A stretch of DNA of 64,000 nt from contig VWPU01001257.1 of NCBI GenBank assembly GCA_013398955.1, positions 1 through 64,000 of the forward strand, in the 5' to 3' direction. This document shows, in pieces, positions 44,001 through 55,598 of this stretch (positions are counted from its first letter, which is position 1; the number at the start of each line of letters is the position of its first letter). This DNA comes from Callaeas wilsoni. Its lineage: Eukaryota > Chordata > Aves > Passeriformes > Callaeidae. The notes beneath the pieces are model-generated. The model saw only the letters and a list, made by a program, of their open reading frames with translations, did no database searches and was not told the DNA's origin. A program made the translations under genes and the position numbers.

Positions 44001-47000
44001 ACATTTCAGGATGGGGTGGGATGTTCCCACTGGCTCGGATAGCATTGCCGTTGCCGATGTAGAAGTGCTTGGAGACGAACTCAATAATGCCGGCAGTGGA
44101 ACGGTAATTCTCATTGAAGATGATCCTGCTCTTCGTGGCCACCTCGTGCCTCTCCCTCTGGTAGAACTGAAAGAGCCGGTTCAAGAGGGTGTGATCAGCA
44201 GATTGCCCACCCCCAACACAGAACAGCTTTGGGGTTATCTGCATGTGGTCCCCAGCCAGGACAATGCGGGTCTCAAAAGTGGCGTAGGAGAGCGGAACCA
44301 AAGCTTCGCACTCCAGCATCTGCGCGGCCTCGTCGATCATGATGTGGGTGAAGTAGCCTGGGGGGACCTTCAGGTTCTTGGATAGCATGGAGGTGGTGAT
44401 AATGATGTGGTGCTTGTCGATCTCGGCCTGCGTGGGGTGGCGGAAGGAGCGCTGGTCCGGTGAGAGGCAGCAGTACATCTGGGTGATGGGGTCCGTCAGG
44501 TTGATGGGCCGGTCGGTGGAGATGATTCGCAGAGGAACAGCCCATGGATGCCCCGTGGTCACATAGTTGTGAAAATACTCCCGGATGTAAATGTCAGCAG
44601 CACTGGAGGGGAACAAAAGGGAAAAGCATCAAGGAATTGTTGGTGCTGTTCCTAAATTCTGTGACACAAAGTTCTCTCTCATCATTCCGCAACACACATC
44701 CAGTTTCTCTCCTGGCTCTGGTGACACCACACTTGTCACAGCAGACATTCACAACTGCACAAAGGAACTGGTGTCTACACAGCCACCAATTCCCAGCCTC
44801 TTTCAAGAGTATGGTTTAAAATAGGAATTGCTACTTGAGACTAGGACATCTCTTGACACTCTTACAGAAAAACGCGATGAGCCCAACAAAACCTGTGGCC
44901 CTGATGCTGTCCAGGGCCAAGTGACAAGGAGCTCTCCTCTGACAGCAAAGCATGCCCATCCCCGGGTGAGACAAGACCTGCAGGAGAAGCTTCTGTGCAA
45001 GCAAACAGCCTGGAACAGGCTAAGATTAGCAGTCACCATCTATTATGCATTAAAAACTGAGGCAGTAACAGCCTGCAGGATCGGATGTGGACACTCTTTT
45101 CAGTGTAACTGCTCTAATTTTAACAGCCTTGGCCTGGTTTCTCTGAAGGCAGATCCAATGGCATCCAGACCACATCTGCGTTTCCTCTTCCCCAAAGTCT
45201 CCCCAGAAAAGTCAATAGATTGGCATGTGCACAGAGCCCAAGTCTTCAAGGGCAACTAGAGCACAGTATTATCCCAGCATGGTCAGGCAGCAGCTTTCTA
45301 CTTCTTGCAGTACACAGTGAAGGCTGGAGAAAACTGACTCTCCAGCCTCATTCCTATATTATAATGAGGCAGGAACATGTTAAGTGTTCAAGGCCAGGAT
45401 GGACAGGGCTTGGAGCAACCTGGTCTAGAGGAAGGCTTTGGAACAAGACAAGCTGTAATGTCCTTTCCAACCCAAACCACTCAGGGATTCTATGAGTCTG
45501 CATTGCCTCTTCCACAAAGGCTTCCACCCATGCCAGGCTTCTTCCTAGCAGGAACTAGAGCAGTTTAAGATAAATTCAATAAAAACTAATTTATTTAAAC
45601 TAATATGCAATTGAAGTGCACACTGAGAAAAGGGCAGCTCGGCTCTGCCTCATACACCCTGGCTCCCCTTCGCACCCTCAGCCCACAGTTCTCGTTGCCT
45701 CTCCCCTGCTAACCTGTTTGTATGAGTGCAGATCAGCACCCGTGTGTTGGGCTGCCTGAGGATCTCCAAGGTGGCCATGGCCAAGGTGAATGTCTTCCCT
45801 GTGCCGAAAGGCCCATAGATGAGCAGAGGCGGGACCTGCCGGCTGCTGGTCGGCTTGCCTGTGATGAAGGAGATGGCTTGTTTCTGCTTGCTATTCCCTC
45901 TCTGTGGGGACCCAAGAGAGTAGGGGATGGAGCAACTGGCAACATCTGGCAGGACCAGCTTCTCATCCAACAGGCGGTCCACAGCCTGGTGCCACTGCCG
46001 GAACAGCAGCTGGTCAATTTGGAACTGGATCTCCACCTTGTGGGAGGTGTTTGCCTTGAAGTTCAGCTCTGAGCAGCATCTGCTTGGTATCTGTAGCCAG
46101 ATGGTCTTCTCCGTGGTGGCTTTATGCTCCACAAAAACTTCATAAACCCGATTGTCCACAGGTGGGTCAAGCGCCAGGAAGGCGGTGGGCACAGACCTGC
46201 TCAGCAGGTAGCCCTCGTCCGTGTCCGGCGAGAGGTTGTAAGGGGTAGGCACTTCAGCAAACAGCTCCCCAGAGAGAGCAAACTTCGCCCCCATGGAGAG
46301 GCTCTGCAGCATGGGAGTCAGCGAGATGAGCACACGCAGGTTGAGCCTGAAAGGAGGAAATGTCCAAATGAAGAGCAGAGAAAGGATCTGTCAGTTCCTG
46401 AGCCCTCCCTCGTGGAGAGGGGATTGCCACCTACACCCCAAGAGGGGTCTGCCAGCCCCCCAAGCACACAGAGACAGAAACCATGCTCTAGCTAATTGTC
46501 CTGGGTTGCAGTGTATTCTATTACTATCTTCATGAGCTGTTGAAACCAGGTGGGGCTATGTCCCTTGCCTCCTCTCTCTGAACTATCTGCTGTTAATAGG
46601 CCAGCTGTCAAACCCAGGTGGGGCAGGGTTCCTTATCTCTCCCATGACCCATCTTCCCTCTAGGGGGGATATCTCCTGTTACTGGGCCATCTAGTCTCAC
46701 CACATGACTGATAAAATTACATCATCCCATTGTGAGATGCTCTGCCCAGAGGGAGAAACCAAGCATCCCATCCTGAATATAAGCTAAGATTTCGAACACC
46801 AGACTCAGCCCTTACCTACTGTATTCACAGAGGACAATAACTACCACAGGGCCTTCGGTTGAATACCAGAACTTTTCTACAGGATCACTGCTTCAACAGA
46901 ACCATCTTCAACAGACCTCTGGAGGACTGCAGCCACCATTTTATGGGACTGCTACCACCACCCTGACTGACAGGGTGTCAGGTTGTATCCTGACTCTGTC

Positions 47001-50000
47001 AATGGTTTGTTTTTGTACTATTGCATTTATTTTAGTTTTTCCTATTAAATTGTACTTCTGACTTGGAGTTTCTCACTGGTTTGCTTTCAAACCAGCACAC
47101 TAATCCACGGCCACAGGATGAGACCCAGCAAGCCATCCTTCTTGGCAGGTTTCCAATTTTCTGGGAAGGCACCACAAGACCCAACGCAGAATGGACAGAA
47201 GACCCCAGGAGCAGCATGGCCCCAACGGTTAGCAACAGGCTTGAGGTCCTCAGTGAAGGGGAACCCCAAAAGGTTTCACACCTGGCACTTACTTGGCAAT
47301 CAGAGCCTGCTCAGCTTCTTCCTCACGGAAAAGGAAGCTGTGCATCCTCTCCCGATAGTTGAGCCGGGTGATGGGAACGACTGCACTACTCTCACTTTGG
47401 TAATCCAGTGCCAGAGCAGGAGGTTTGTACTTTGCCAGCAGATCCACATCTTCACCAGTCTTTGGCATGCTGGGAATGATGATCCGGTTACCCCGATCCC
47501 ACCGCACAAAGTTGACGGGGCGGCTGCTCTCCCTGGTGCTGGGGACGTGCTGGGGGGTGTCCCGCCGGCCCACCTTCACCTTGATCTTCTGCATGAGGAC
47601 GGGGCGCTTGCCGAAGTCGAAGACCACCCACTGCTCGAAGATGCCCAGGATGCAGCACTCCATGCTGACCTCCACCAGCGCGGTGCGGGGCGAGGAGGAC
47701 ACGGTGGCCACATGCTCCCCACAAATGTACTGGAGGCCCCGGGAAAGCCCATTCCCTGAGAAGTAGAAGTTGACTCCAGGCTCCCTCTTCAGCAGGGCCA
47801 CGTGCTGCAGATGCATCTGCCATTGAGGAGAAGACAGGGACACAGTGAGGGCAGCCCACGGAAAGAGCCCAGCAGCTGGTGAGGTGCTCCAGCAGCACTT
47901 CCTAGAAAAAGCTGCTAGAGGAACTAAACACTGTGTCAGTCTCACCACAGCTTATTCCTCATGCAGTTACTTTAAGGTCTCCGAGAACCTCAGGTTTCAG
48001 TTTAATATCAACCAGTGTGCAGTAAATAGGAAATCTACTTTGCGGAGGACAGGCTTTTGCACTCAAAATCCACAAAATCCTGGGCAGGAAAGCAGCTGAA
48101 TGTTGTTATTTGTGATGAGACAGGGGAGGTGTTGAGAGCAGCCAGGTCTGCCCCAGGACCACCGCACAAGACAGGAGACACAGTGGCTGCACCCCCTGCA
48201 CACAGCCCCAGTGCAGGCACCACCTGAGCAGCTCCTGAATACCCAACACACATCCTCATTTAAACATGCCCAAAATCCCACCCTTCTGCCCCTTGCAGAA
48301 ATAATAACTAAAAAAACCCCAACCAAACAAAACCCTCCAAAGGACTGAGCTTACCTGAGAGTGGACCTTGAACCTCCATTGGTATTTCTTCTTCCTGTCC
48401 TCCAGCTGCACGTGCAGAGGCTGCTCACACACCACTTTGACACCCTCGACGTGCTCAGCCATCTGTGGGGAGGCACGAGAGGAGAGGGACTGAAGGCAGC
48501 ATCCCAGAGACACACCTCAGAGCCCTGCACGGTGCCATCTTCATCCTTGCCTTTACGCTACATCCTCCCAAGAGGGACCAAGAGTACATCCTCATATTCC
48601 ATCCTCACCCACTGCTGCTCCGGGTCCCCACGCAGCAGCCTTGGGAAGCAAGAGGACCCACGGCACAGCTCGAGTACCCCAAGCAGGCTCTCGGGTTGCC
48701 GTCTCCAAAGAGATGAAGGAAGGAGGACGCCACATCCCTTTTTGCATCCCCATTAGGAAGGTGAGCAGTGGGCTCCATTCCCAAGCTCTCACACCAGAGG
48801 ATTCCTGTGATGGGCCGGACAAAAGCACTCCCACCCTGTGCCCAACACTCACAATTAACACCTCGTTGAAGCATGTCCTATACTCAGCAAGGAGCCGGTC
48901 CTGGTAGGACAAAAGCCCGTCCTTCAGGGCTTGCTTCTTTTTCTTCACGGAAACCTTTACCCTCTGGATCCACTCCTGCAGCTCCTCTTTGGAATGAGCC
49001 TTGGTGCAGCTGTTCCCCATTTCACACACCTCCGCTCTGTCAGGAGAGAAGTGTTCCAGGTGCCACGCGTGCCTGGTGGCACGGGGATCCTCAGAGAGCC
49101 AGCAGCTCCCTGCTGCCCCTGCCCTCTTCCCTGCTGGGTGCCTTACCTGCTACACAGCGAGAACTTGGTCAGCCCGAGCGGCGGCGCGCGGTGGATCCAC
49201 TGCATGGAGCTGTCGGCCGAGAGCATCTGCACGTGCTCGATGGAGGAGCAGTGGTTCTCAAAGCTCTCCTGTGAGCTGAAGGTCACCAGGCAGATGCGGC
49301 AGTAGAAGTGCACGGGCACGGGCGCCGCCAGCTCACCGTTGGTGCTGCCGGTGCCCACAGGCGGCAGCAGGTCGGAGCGCAGCAATCCCTCCTCCCTCTC
49401 GGCCTCCCAGACGGCCATCTCCACGTCACTGTGGGCGTACTGGCAGCGCTGCGGGCCGTGCCTGCAGGGCTGGCCCCGGGACACGAACCGGCAGTAGCTG
49501 AGGGTCTCGATGAACTCGGGGCAGGGCCGGATGGCCGTGTACTGCTGCTTCTTCTGGCTGTCCAGCACCGCGTGCACCAGGAGCGGGTCCCAGGTGCGGT
49601 GGGACTCACAGAGCCGCCCGCGGCCACCCACTGTGATGCGCTGGGGGCAGCCGAAAAAGCAACGCTTGCAGATCTCCTGGAAGTGCCCCCCGAACTCGCT
49701 GGTGATCTCACTGGCAGCGCTGGCAGTGGGGTGGGGGACGGCGGCAGGGTGGCCCCCCAGCTGCGCCTGCAGCACCGCCGCCTTCAGCCAGCGCCGCTCC
49801 AGCTGGTGTTCCCTCTCGAAGTTCCAGACGATGGCCTCCTCCGCGCTCCAGGCGAAGGTGCACTGGTTCTTGTGCCTGCTGCAGCCCAGCCCCATCACGT
49901 AGTACCTGCAGACGGCGTAGCGCGCCGGGCTGGGGAAGCCGGGCCGCCGGGACACCTTCCTCCATGCTGTGCTGTGGCGGCTGCGGCAGCGCGCCAGCAG

Positions 50001-50147
50001 GATCTCGTACATGCACTTGTGCTCCACCTCCCGCGGGTGGTAGGTGATCTCGTTCACCTTCACACTGCATTTGGAGCAGACCAGGAGCAGCTCCACCTGC
50101 TGCTGGAGGCTGCCCAGTGGCACCTTTGGACCTTTGGCTGTTGGCAT
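31975..50147 (-). CDS. HELZ2: HELZ2, double helicase with zinc fingers and RNB nuclease
   Basis: There are nineteen coding exons, all GT-AG and phase-consistent: 50147-49147, 49036-48853, 48462-48355, 47816-47293, 46346-45714, 44602-43819, 43414-43339, 42022-38512, 37660-37575, 37200-37069, 36829-36662, 36444-36303, 35823-35707, 35282-35090, 34244-34110, 33874-33656, 33394-33238, 32740-32573 and 32099-31975. They total 8,463 bases, giving 2,820 residues against 2,649 in human. The order is CCCH/C2H2 zinc fingers, a UPF1-like helicase, an RNB (RNase II/R) domain and a second UPF1-like helicase. Known role: interferon-induced antiviral RNA helicase/3'-5' exoribonuclease, and nuclear-receptor (PPAR) co-activator, also called PRIC285. 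The ATG has A at -3 and an in-frame TAA 48 bases upstream (50195-50193). Introns are short (about 200-1,300 bases) and hold only repeats. Confidence 0.96.
32573..37660 (-). CDS. HELZ2: HELZ2 exons 9-18: second UPF1-like helicase
   Basis: Ten small exons encode the C-terminal helicase. Exon 9 (37660-37575) reads RKEKALWKLKYASDLTKSIALG. Walker A QGPPGTGKTVVG is split across the intron between 37069 and 36829. CILYCGPSNKSVDVVAG follows, then motif II IIDECAMSTEPETLIPL (35282-35090), motif III LLGDHKQLRPVV and LDTQYRM (34244-34110), PIIFGHVEGKEHSL and STEEGNENSKANLEEV (33874-33656), AILSPYSAQVSEINKRLQ (33394-33238), and motif V-VI GSEWKYVILSTVRSC and QVNVGLTRAQEGLCIIG (32740-32573). Motif II is DECA here where I recall DEAG in human HELZ2. 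All catalytic positions otherwise look complete. Confidence 0.94.
32928..33055 (-). mobile_element. CR1 tail fragment in HELZ2 intron
   Basis: AATCACAGAATCAAAGAATGG followed by a diverged CR1 end, in minus orientation, inside the intron between the exons ending at 33238 and starting at 32740. The element is in the same orientation as HELZ2. Confidence 0.7.
34450..34862 (-). mobile_element. CR1 retroposon in HELZ2 intron
   Basis: This is the best-preserved CR1 of the window: AATGGTTTGGGTTGGAAGG, CATGGGCAGTGACACCTTCC, GGGGCAGCCACAGCTTCTC, GGGAAGAATTTCTTCCTAAT, and CTTCTCCAGGTTGAGCAGCC. It lies in the intron between exons 35282-35090 and 34244-34110, on the HELZ2 strand, and is 5'-truncated. 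Confidence 0.92.
34866..34937. repeat. GTAC-rich short repeat with inverted symmetry
   Basis: Next to the CR1, AGTAC recurs about seven times in 70 bases (TTTAGTACC, TTAGTACC, CCAGTACTTTTAGTACTAAAG, CCAGTACTTCAGTACTTGG). Several copies are mutually inverted, so the strand could fold into a hairpin. It is probably a decayed simple repeat. Confidence 0.6.
38512..42022 (-). CDS. HELZ2: HELZ2 exon 8: helicase end, LXXLL linker, RNB nuclease
   Basis: A single 3,511-base exon encodes about 1,170 residues. It starts with helicase motifs V-VI, then an acidic serine-rich linker (EGDEEDSDTDSLSSEGES) followed by LQELL, an LXXLL nuclear-receptor box. The RNB domain follows: TIDPQGARDLDDAIS has the four aspartates that bind metal in RNase II/R enzymes (about D1506, D1512, D1514, D1515; codons near 40817-40788). 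Further RNB marks are EIGIHIADVAG, SVIRSDRQLSYEEAE and SYTWASSPIRRYVDVVVQRHL. An HELZ2-specific region then runs to VELIPKMLPD. The frame also continues upstream of 42022 for 72 codons, which is intron. Confidence 0.96.
43339..47816 (-). CDS. HELZ2: HELZ2 exons 4-7: first UPF1-like helicase
   Basis: Exon 4 (47816-47293) contains the conserved GIFEQWVVFDFGKRPVLMQK block. Exon 5 (46346-45714) ends with the Walker A loop GPFGTGKT, residues about 784-791. Exon 6 (44602-43819) holds motif II IDEAAQMLECEAL, motif III AGDHMQITPKLF and motif IV ENYRSTAGIIEFV. The small exon 7 (43414-43339, 76 bases) encodes VSATRQELRKKQLQ and leads into motif V-VI, found at the start of exon 8 (VLNTIMTRAQSLVVTVGD). 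All catalytic motifs of a superfamily 1B helicase look intact. Confidence 0.95.
45380..45505 (+). mobile_element. CR1 tail in HELZ2 intron
   Basis: GTGTTCAAGGCCAGGATGG, CTTGGAGCAACCTGGTCTAG, then CCTTTCCAACCCAAACCACTC and GATTCTATGAG. This is a plus-strand CR1 3' end, antisense to HELZ2, in the intron between exons 46346-45714 and 44602-43819. Part of the usual mid-segment is deleted. Confidence 0.82.
46497..47099 (+). mobile_element. Solo LTR of an endogenous retrovirus
   Basis: This 603-base element starts TGTCCTGGGTT and ends CCAGCACA, flanked by identical CTAAT at 46492-46496 and 47100-47104, a 5-bp target-site duplication. Inside are a TATA-like GAATATAAG near 46775 and ATTAAA near 47045 followed by a T/G-rich tract, both in plus orientation. 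No internal viral sequence is present, so it is a solo LTR left by recombination. A 5-bp duplication fits ERVL/class I-type elements better than ERVK (6 bp). It fills most of the 946-base HELZ2 intron between exons 4 and 5, antisense to the gene and 150 bases from the exon 5 acceptor. Confidence 0.9.
48355..50147 (-). CDS. HELZ2: HELZ2 exons 1-3: zinc-finger N-terminus
   Basis: Exon 1 (50147-49147) carries CCCH-type fingers, including CSRHKNQCTFAWSAEEA and CRFVSRGQPCRHGPQRCQYAH, plus a C2H2 finger FYCRICLVTFSSQESFENHC. Exon 2 (49036-48853) adds CEMGNSCTKAHSKEEL followed by a basic helical stretch KVSVKKKKQALKDG. Exon 3 (48462-48355) continues with VEGVKVVCEQPLHVQ. The exon 1/2 junction splits an arginine codon (AG|A), and exons 2 and 3 end in phase 0. 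A long open frame on the plus strand across exon 1 is only its GC-rich shadow. These fingers are thought to bind RNA or protein partners. Confidence 0.94.
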
Positions 50148-53100
50148 CTTTGGCGGCAGCTTGAGTGGAGCAAAATTAACGGTGGGAAGATCTTAGAAGG
50201 TGATGCCGTGGGGAGGAGGTGCCATGGAGCGAGTGGCCTTGTCCTAGCTCACCGCATACCTGCTGGTCATCGGTGCAAGCTCATGAAGCCTGACAAAGGA
50301 ACAAGGAACAAGTGACTTAGCACAAAACATCCGACAATCCCTGGCTGGGCGCACACAGAGGCACTGGCACAGCAAGGAACCTCACCCAGGCACCCTCGGC
50401 CTCAGCACCCAAGTGCCCCCACCCTCTCCCCCAGCTCTGTTCCCCCATCAGCCTGGATCCCATGGGACTGTTTTGCACAGGAATCAGGCTTCTGAGTGGT
50501 GCTGGCTCCCAGCAGGGCTCAGCCAGGTCCCTAATGTTCCCGTAGACCGTCAGCATTTACCATCCAATGTGGCAAAGCGGTGACTGTTCCAGAGGGCCCA
50601 GCACGGTCCCCACAGTGGCCACTGATCTCACATGGACCATGGCCACATGATCCAACTTCCTCTTCCCGCTGCCAGCACCTCCCCCACCTTGGGACCCTCC
50701 TGCCAACTTTCTCTGTCTTTACCCTGTTTTCTTACCTGAGCTGGCCAGGCAGCCCCACGCCGAGCGGGAGGAACCCGGCTCCAGCCCCCCAGCCCACCTG
50801 CCTCGTAGCACGAAAGATTAATTGGAATTAATGAAGCAACCACCCTCTTTCCTCCTGGGACGCAGCACCCAAGGCCAGGAGATGAGCATGCTGGAACAGG
50901 GGCCTGCCGGCATCTCTCCAGCTGGCAGCTTGGTAAACATCCAGCTGGGAGAGCTCAGCCCTGACGGCAAGGAAGGCAACTCACAGATCACTGCCCTCTC
51001 CAGCCACCAGCTCCGGCATTTGACATCAGCTTCCTGGGTACCCAGAGGCCAGGAGCATCCCTGGGAATGATACTGGAGGGTTTGGTGGCCGGGCCACGTG
51101 GTCAGGGTGAAGGGAACATGCCGGGGCACATCTGTGGGCAGGCTGTGCTGCCAAGAAAAGCCACCAGCCTCGTGCCGAGCACCCAACTCGGGCTCCTGGC
51201 CAGCAGCCACCACAAACTGGCTCTCTGGGAATACTAAGGAAGAGCAAGATTTACAGCTGAGGTCCAGAGGACAATGGAGTAGGAAGGCAAACCTTGTATT
51301 GCTTCTGCACTTTTAATTAAGAATTCTTTCCTCTCTTCTGAGATAAACAGGGTGCTGGACAAAGTGGGCAGGGGGTGCTGGGGCTGTTGCTCCAGCTGGA
51401 GCTCCAGACAATGAATATCGAGATGGAAATGGCTGGAGCATCACCCACATTCCCAGCATACCCTAAGAGAGCTCCTCACCTCCCATCCCAGTGTCACAGC
51501 ACCCACCTGCTGCTGAGCCATGAAGGAGTCATCTAATCCTACTTCTCTGTGTGCATCAGGTCAGACACGTGCTCCGTGGATAAACACCCGCTCGGTTTAT
51601 CTCTCAAGGCCTGGCAGCAAGCCTGGCGCTGGGCAGAGCTGCAGGTTTCTGTTTTGGGAAGCTGTGGGATTCCGTGGCAGACTCCCACGCCAGCGCTGGT
51701 TTGATTGGGGTCACTGTGCCATGCCACGAGCTCTGCACCCAGAGCTAAATCACCCCAACTCAGCTCTGCGCCTTCACTTCCAAACCTTTACTCAAAGCAC
51801 GCAGTGAAAGAAGAGCAGTGACCCAGAGCTGACTGGGGCCAGCAGAGAGCCAGGGTATTCCTGTCCTCTGGCTGTAACAAGGTCATGGTCATTGGAATAA
51901 AACTTTCTGCAGTCCAGGGGTCAGAAGCTCTTTGTTTGTTCTGGTTCTACCACAAAAAAAAGAAAAATTGGAGCCACAGCTGAGATTCTGGTGCTGACTG
52001 ATGCAGATAAAATGCTTTGTATCGAAATGAAATAATTGGGGAAAAATTGAAAATAAGCACCTATAAAGAGAGGAGGGGGAGTGGAACAATCTGTCTCATG
52101 CCCAAGGGCATCAAGGGATGCTTCTCTGATTCCCAGCAAGACAGTAAAGGCAGCACTGTGCTGGTGGGGGCTGCAGACCCTCTGGAGATGCTACTGTCAA
52201 ACTGCTCCAGGTTGTGAGCACCAGAAAAAACCCCGGACACTGGGAACCAGGTAGAAGTTTGGGGAGACACAGCCTGTTCTAAGGCCTGGACTGCGGGAGG
52301 GAAAAACCCTGCACATTTTGGGAGTCAAGGTCTCTCCTGTATGAGACTGCTAGAAAGGAGCATTCCTACTCGGCTTTTCCCGGAAGATCAGGGATGGACT
52401 GGAGCTAATCGGGACTCCAGGGCAGAGGGACGGTCCCTCACGACTGCAGGTTCAGCTTGCCCCGGGACCTTGGCACAGGGCAGGGGCAAGGCGGAGGGCG
52501 GCGGTGGCAGCGCGGGGCCGGGCTGGTCCCGAATCTCCGCAGCGGGAACGCCCGGAGCGGGACTCAGGTCACGCTCAGCCGCCGAGAGCCGTTCAGCTCC
52601 TCTGAAGCTGGCGAGGGCAGCACGTTCCCGGTGGAACCGACATCTGCAGTTTCGGGAACACTTTGGTATCCCTCCGATAGCAGTTCCACCTTCCTTCCTC
52701 TGGAAGTCTCCGCCTCCGGCCGAGCCCTCCTGGGAAAGGCGCTCAAGCTCAGGGTTTGTGCGACATCTGCGCAACACTGTAACTGGTGAAAACTCCAGTA
52801 CACTTCAGTTACACACACGGGCGAGGAAGAAATCTGATCGCTGGTACTCGGCTCCGTGCAGAGAGAGCCGAACTTCCCGGTCCCGGCACGTCCACAGCCG
52901 CAGAGCTCATGGGAGACGCGGTCCTGCAGCACCGCCGGCACCGACCCAGCCGCTTAAACACTTAAGAACTGTCCATAAAGACCGTGCAGGACAGCCAGGG
53001 TGCCACTGGAATTCATGCCTAGGCAGGGCATCCCAGCTGGAAAAATCTAAGAGGGAATATTCCACCTTTAAAGGGGTCAATTCCCCTCCTGTTTATTTTT

Positions 53101-53259
53101 TTAGGAAGGCGTTTGATTTTGAGCAAACTGCCAGAACGTGCTCTGGGTCTGGAGGTGGGAGGGAAGAGGAAGGGGAAGTGCAAACCCCACTCAAAGTCTC
53201 TGCACAGCACTAGTGCTGACGCCAAATTAAAGCTTTTTCTCTCTACAGCAGTCTTATAC

Positions 53260-53297
53260 TAAAAAAAAAAAAAAAAGAAAAAAGAAAAAAGAAAAGG
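53260..53297. repeat. A-rich simple repeat
   Basis: A run of about 17 A followed by GAAAAAAG-type repeats. It has no role visible beyond length instability. Confidence 0.9.
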
Positions 53298-55026
53298 CTA
53301 AAGGAACTTTTGCAATCCAAGCTCGGGTGGAGGCAAGACGCAAGGCATGAGGCAGATCAGGAGGTGTGCCACAAAACAGCTGTCCCACTGGGAATAAAAC
53401 TGATTGTCAATAGGGCAAAATCCAAATGCCTCAGGGAAGGTAAGAGTGGATGGGGAGCACTAATTACCAGCAAGCCACAGACCATGACTTACAAGCTGAA
53501 TTTTGTATATTTTAAGAAAAACAACCGTTTTTACACTGATCCTGAAAAGCTCAGCCTGCCATTTAAAGCCACTCACATCCCGCTGGTGGGTGACAAGTCA
53601 CCGTGACAGACAGAGGTTGGTTTGTTGTACCCCCAGCCCCATCTGGGCGAGTTCTACCTCTCTCGCAGCCACCAACACAGCCCCACGCACCCTGTACCCA
53701 GCTCTGCTCCAGCCTTGCCACAAACCAAACCCAACCAGAGCACGCCATGGCCTCGCTGATCGCATTTCCTCCGCGCTCAGGAAGGCGCTTTGGGTCAGGG
53801 CCGGGCCACGCGATGTCCAAGCATCTTCCCTGGCAGGCGCCTTGCAAGGCAGCGCTGCGGCCAGAGATAATCACATTTCCCTGGAAATGGCGAGTGGAAG
53901 CACGGCCGCGGTAGACAAATGCTCCTCATACCCCTGCATCCTGACGCTCCGCACCCATCCTATCCCACCAGGAGAAAGGCGGCCCTTCTCTGAGCTCTTG
54001 GCTTGGTTAATTATCGACAGAATATTAGGCAACGCGCTACGCTGGAGTAAGCCAAGTGGCCCTCGATCAGAGCAAGTGGCATGGATCAGAGTGCTGGGAG
54101 AGGCACGGGGACAGGGGACCACGTGCCTCGGGGGCCTGCAGCCCCGCAGCCCGGCTATCGGACCCAGCCAAGCACTAGCCCTTGGAAGTTTTTCCTCAAC
54201 TACAAGCAGCACTCAGAGCAACAGTGCAAGACTTTCCCAGCATCTGCAGCACCCCACGAGCGATCAATGCAGCCGGGCTGGCCGGGAGGGTTTGGAAACG
54301 GTGGAAGAGGGGCTGCCTGGCAGATGCTGGCCAGTGCCACCCCATTACCCGCAGTATTCCTGGCTGTACCGAAACCGCACCTCTCTGGAATTTCCCTCCA
54401 GTGCAAAAATAGCCTCCAAAGTTCTCGGCAAACCCCTTTCCCAGCCTTTTTCAACCAGACAGCTCACTCCACATCCCACCCAAGAGCCGGCACTGTCAAC
54501 CTGGCTGCTGCAGTGACAGCCACGACATCACTACCCGAGCGTGTGTGCAGGCACAGACCCTCCAGTTTGTGCAGAGCCCCGAGACACGTGGACCCCTAGA
54601 TGCTGCATTTGCTTTTATTCAACTGTAAGAAGTTCACCGGCAGCTCCCAAATGCCATCCCCGGAGTTCGGAGGCGGCAGCAGGGTTAGAATATCGCTGTC
54701 GGGGATCGCTCACCGAAGGCAGCACTGTGAACCCCCGGGGTTCTCCTCACCCTCCAAACGGCGCTTTGCACCTCAAAGCCTGCACCCTGGCTATGACCCT
54801 CCTCTCCCGAATGCATCCCAGCCCGGGCAGGGACGCTGCGAGCCGGAGCGGGGGCTGAGCGGGATGCGCACCCCGCACGCCTTGCAGCATCCCGCACGCC
54901 CTGCAGTACCCCACGGCTCGCTCAGAGGCTACCGGGGGCACCCTCGGTCCTGCAGCCCCCCAGGGCTCTCCGCTGACCGCCCATCCCCGGAGCTCCCCCA
55001 CCCCCGGAACGCCCCCCGCCGCTCTC

Positions 55027-55049
55027 ACCGCCGCCGCCGCCGCCGCCGG
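55027..55049. repeat. CCG trinucleotide run
   Basis: About seven CCG/GCC units lie inside the CpG island upstream of HELZ2. Such runs are common in 5'UTR-type CpG islands and vary in length. Confidence 0.8.
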
Positions 55050-55598
55050 GGTGGGGGGACCCGCGGTGATCCGGGGACTCGCCGCCGGCGGCAGTTTCGC
55101 TTCTCGGGCCTCCCTGCATTCAAACCGGGGCCGGACTTCGCGGAAATTACATCACGGCGGCCCCGCCCCGCCCCGCCCGCCGGCACCGGGGGGAGCAGGA
55201 GCCGGCACGGGCACCGGGCGGGCACCAGGCGGGGGGGATCGGCGCCGTCACCGACGAGAGCCCCAGCCGGCACCGGGACCGCCACCGGGAGGGGGGAGCC
55301 GCCACCGGACAAGAGGGACAGGCAGCGGGATGGGGGGACCGGCACCAGGTGGAAGGGGCACCAAGGGGAGCGGGCACCGGCATGAAGGGCAGCAGGAGCC
55401 GGTACCGGTACCGGTAGCGGCACCGGCGGGACAGCACCACCCGCATCGCGTAGCGAACAGGACGGGCGCTCCTGTGGGTACCGGCCTTCCACTCCGATCC
55501 CGTCCCACCCCCGCATCCCCGCGCATCGGGGGCCGAGTCTTCCCCCGGTCCTGTCCTCCCCCAGGTGCACAGGGGCCGCTCCCGGGGGCTCTGCTCAC

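Larger units (their letters stand above)
50148..55598 (-). other. HELZ2: HELZ2 5'UTR / first intron, no other gene
   Basis: No recognisable coding exon lies here. The ORFs of up to 337 codons at 52.3-54.6 kb are GC-driven and match nothing known to me. 52450-52930 is CpG-rich and could be a secondary promoter. 53260-53297 is an A-rich simple repeat. 54900-55560 is the body of a CpG island containing a (CCG)n run at 55027-55049 and another possible donor, GGCGGTGAGAGC, near 55024-55027. The acceptor joining the first noncoding exon to the ATG exon lies between 50148 and roughly 50300 and cannot be fixed. Confidence 0.55.

Noticed and set aside
49308..50315. Plus-strand frame of 335 codons over HELZ2 exon 1
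   Set aside because: It is the antisense shadow of a GC-rich real exon whose zinc-finger cysteines and histidines are clear on the minus strand.
52341..53213. Plus-strand frame of 290 codons
   Set aside because: Same reasons: CpG-rich noncoding sequence, no protein likeness, and competing frames on the other strand.
53503..54516. Plus-strand frame of 337 codons
   Set aside because: It lies in GC-rich intron DNA upstream of HELZ2, with no recognisable domain, no splice context and biased Ser/Pro/Arg composition.
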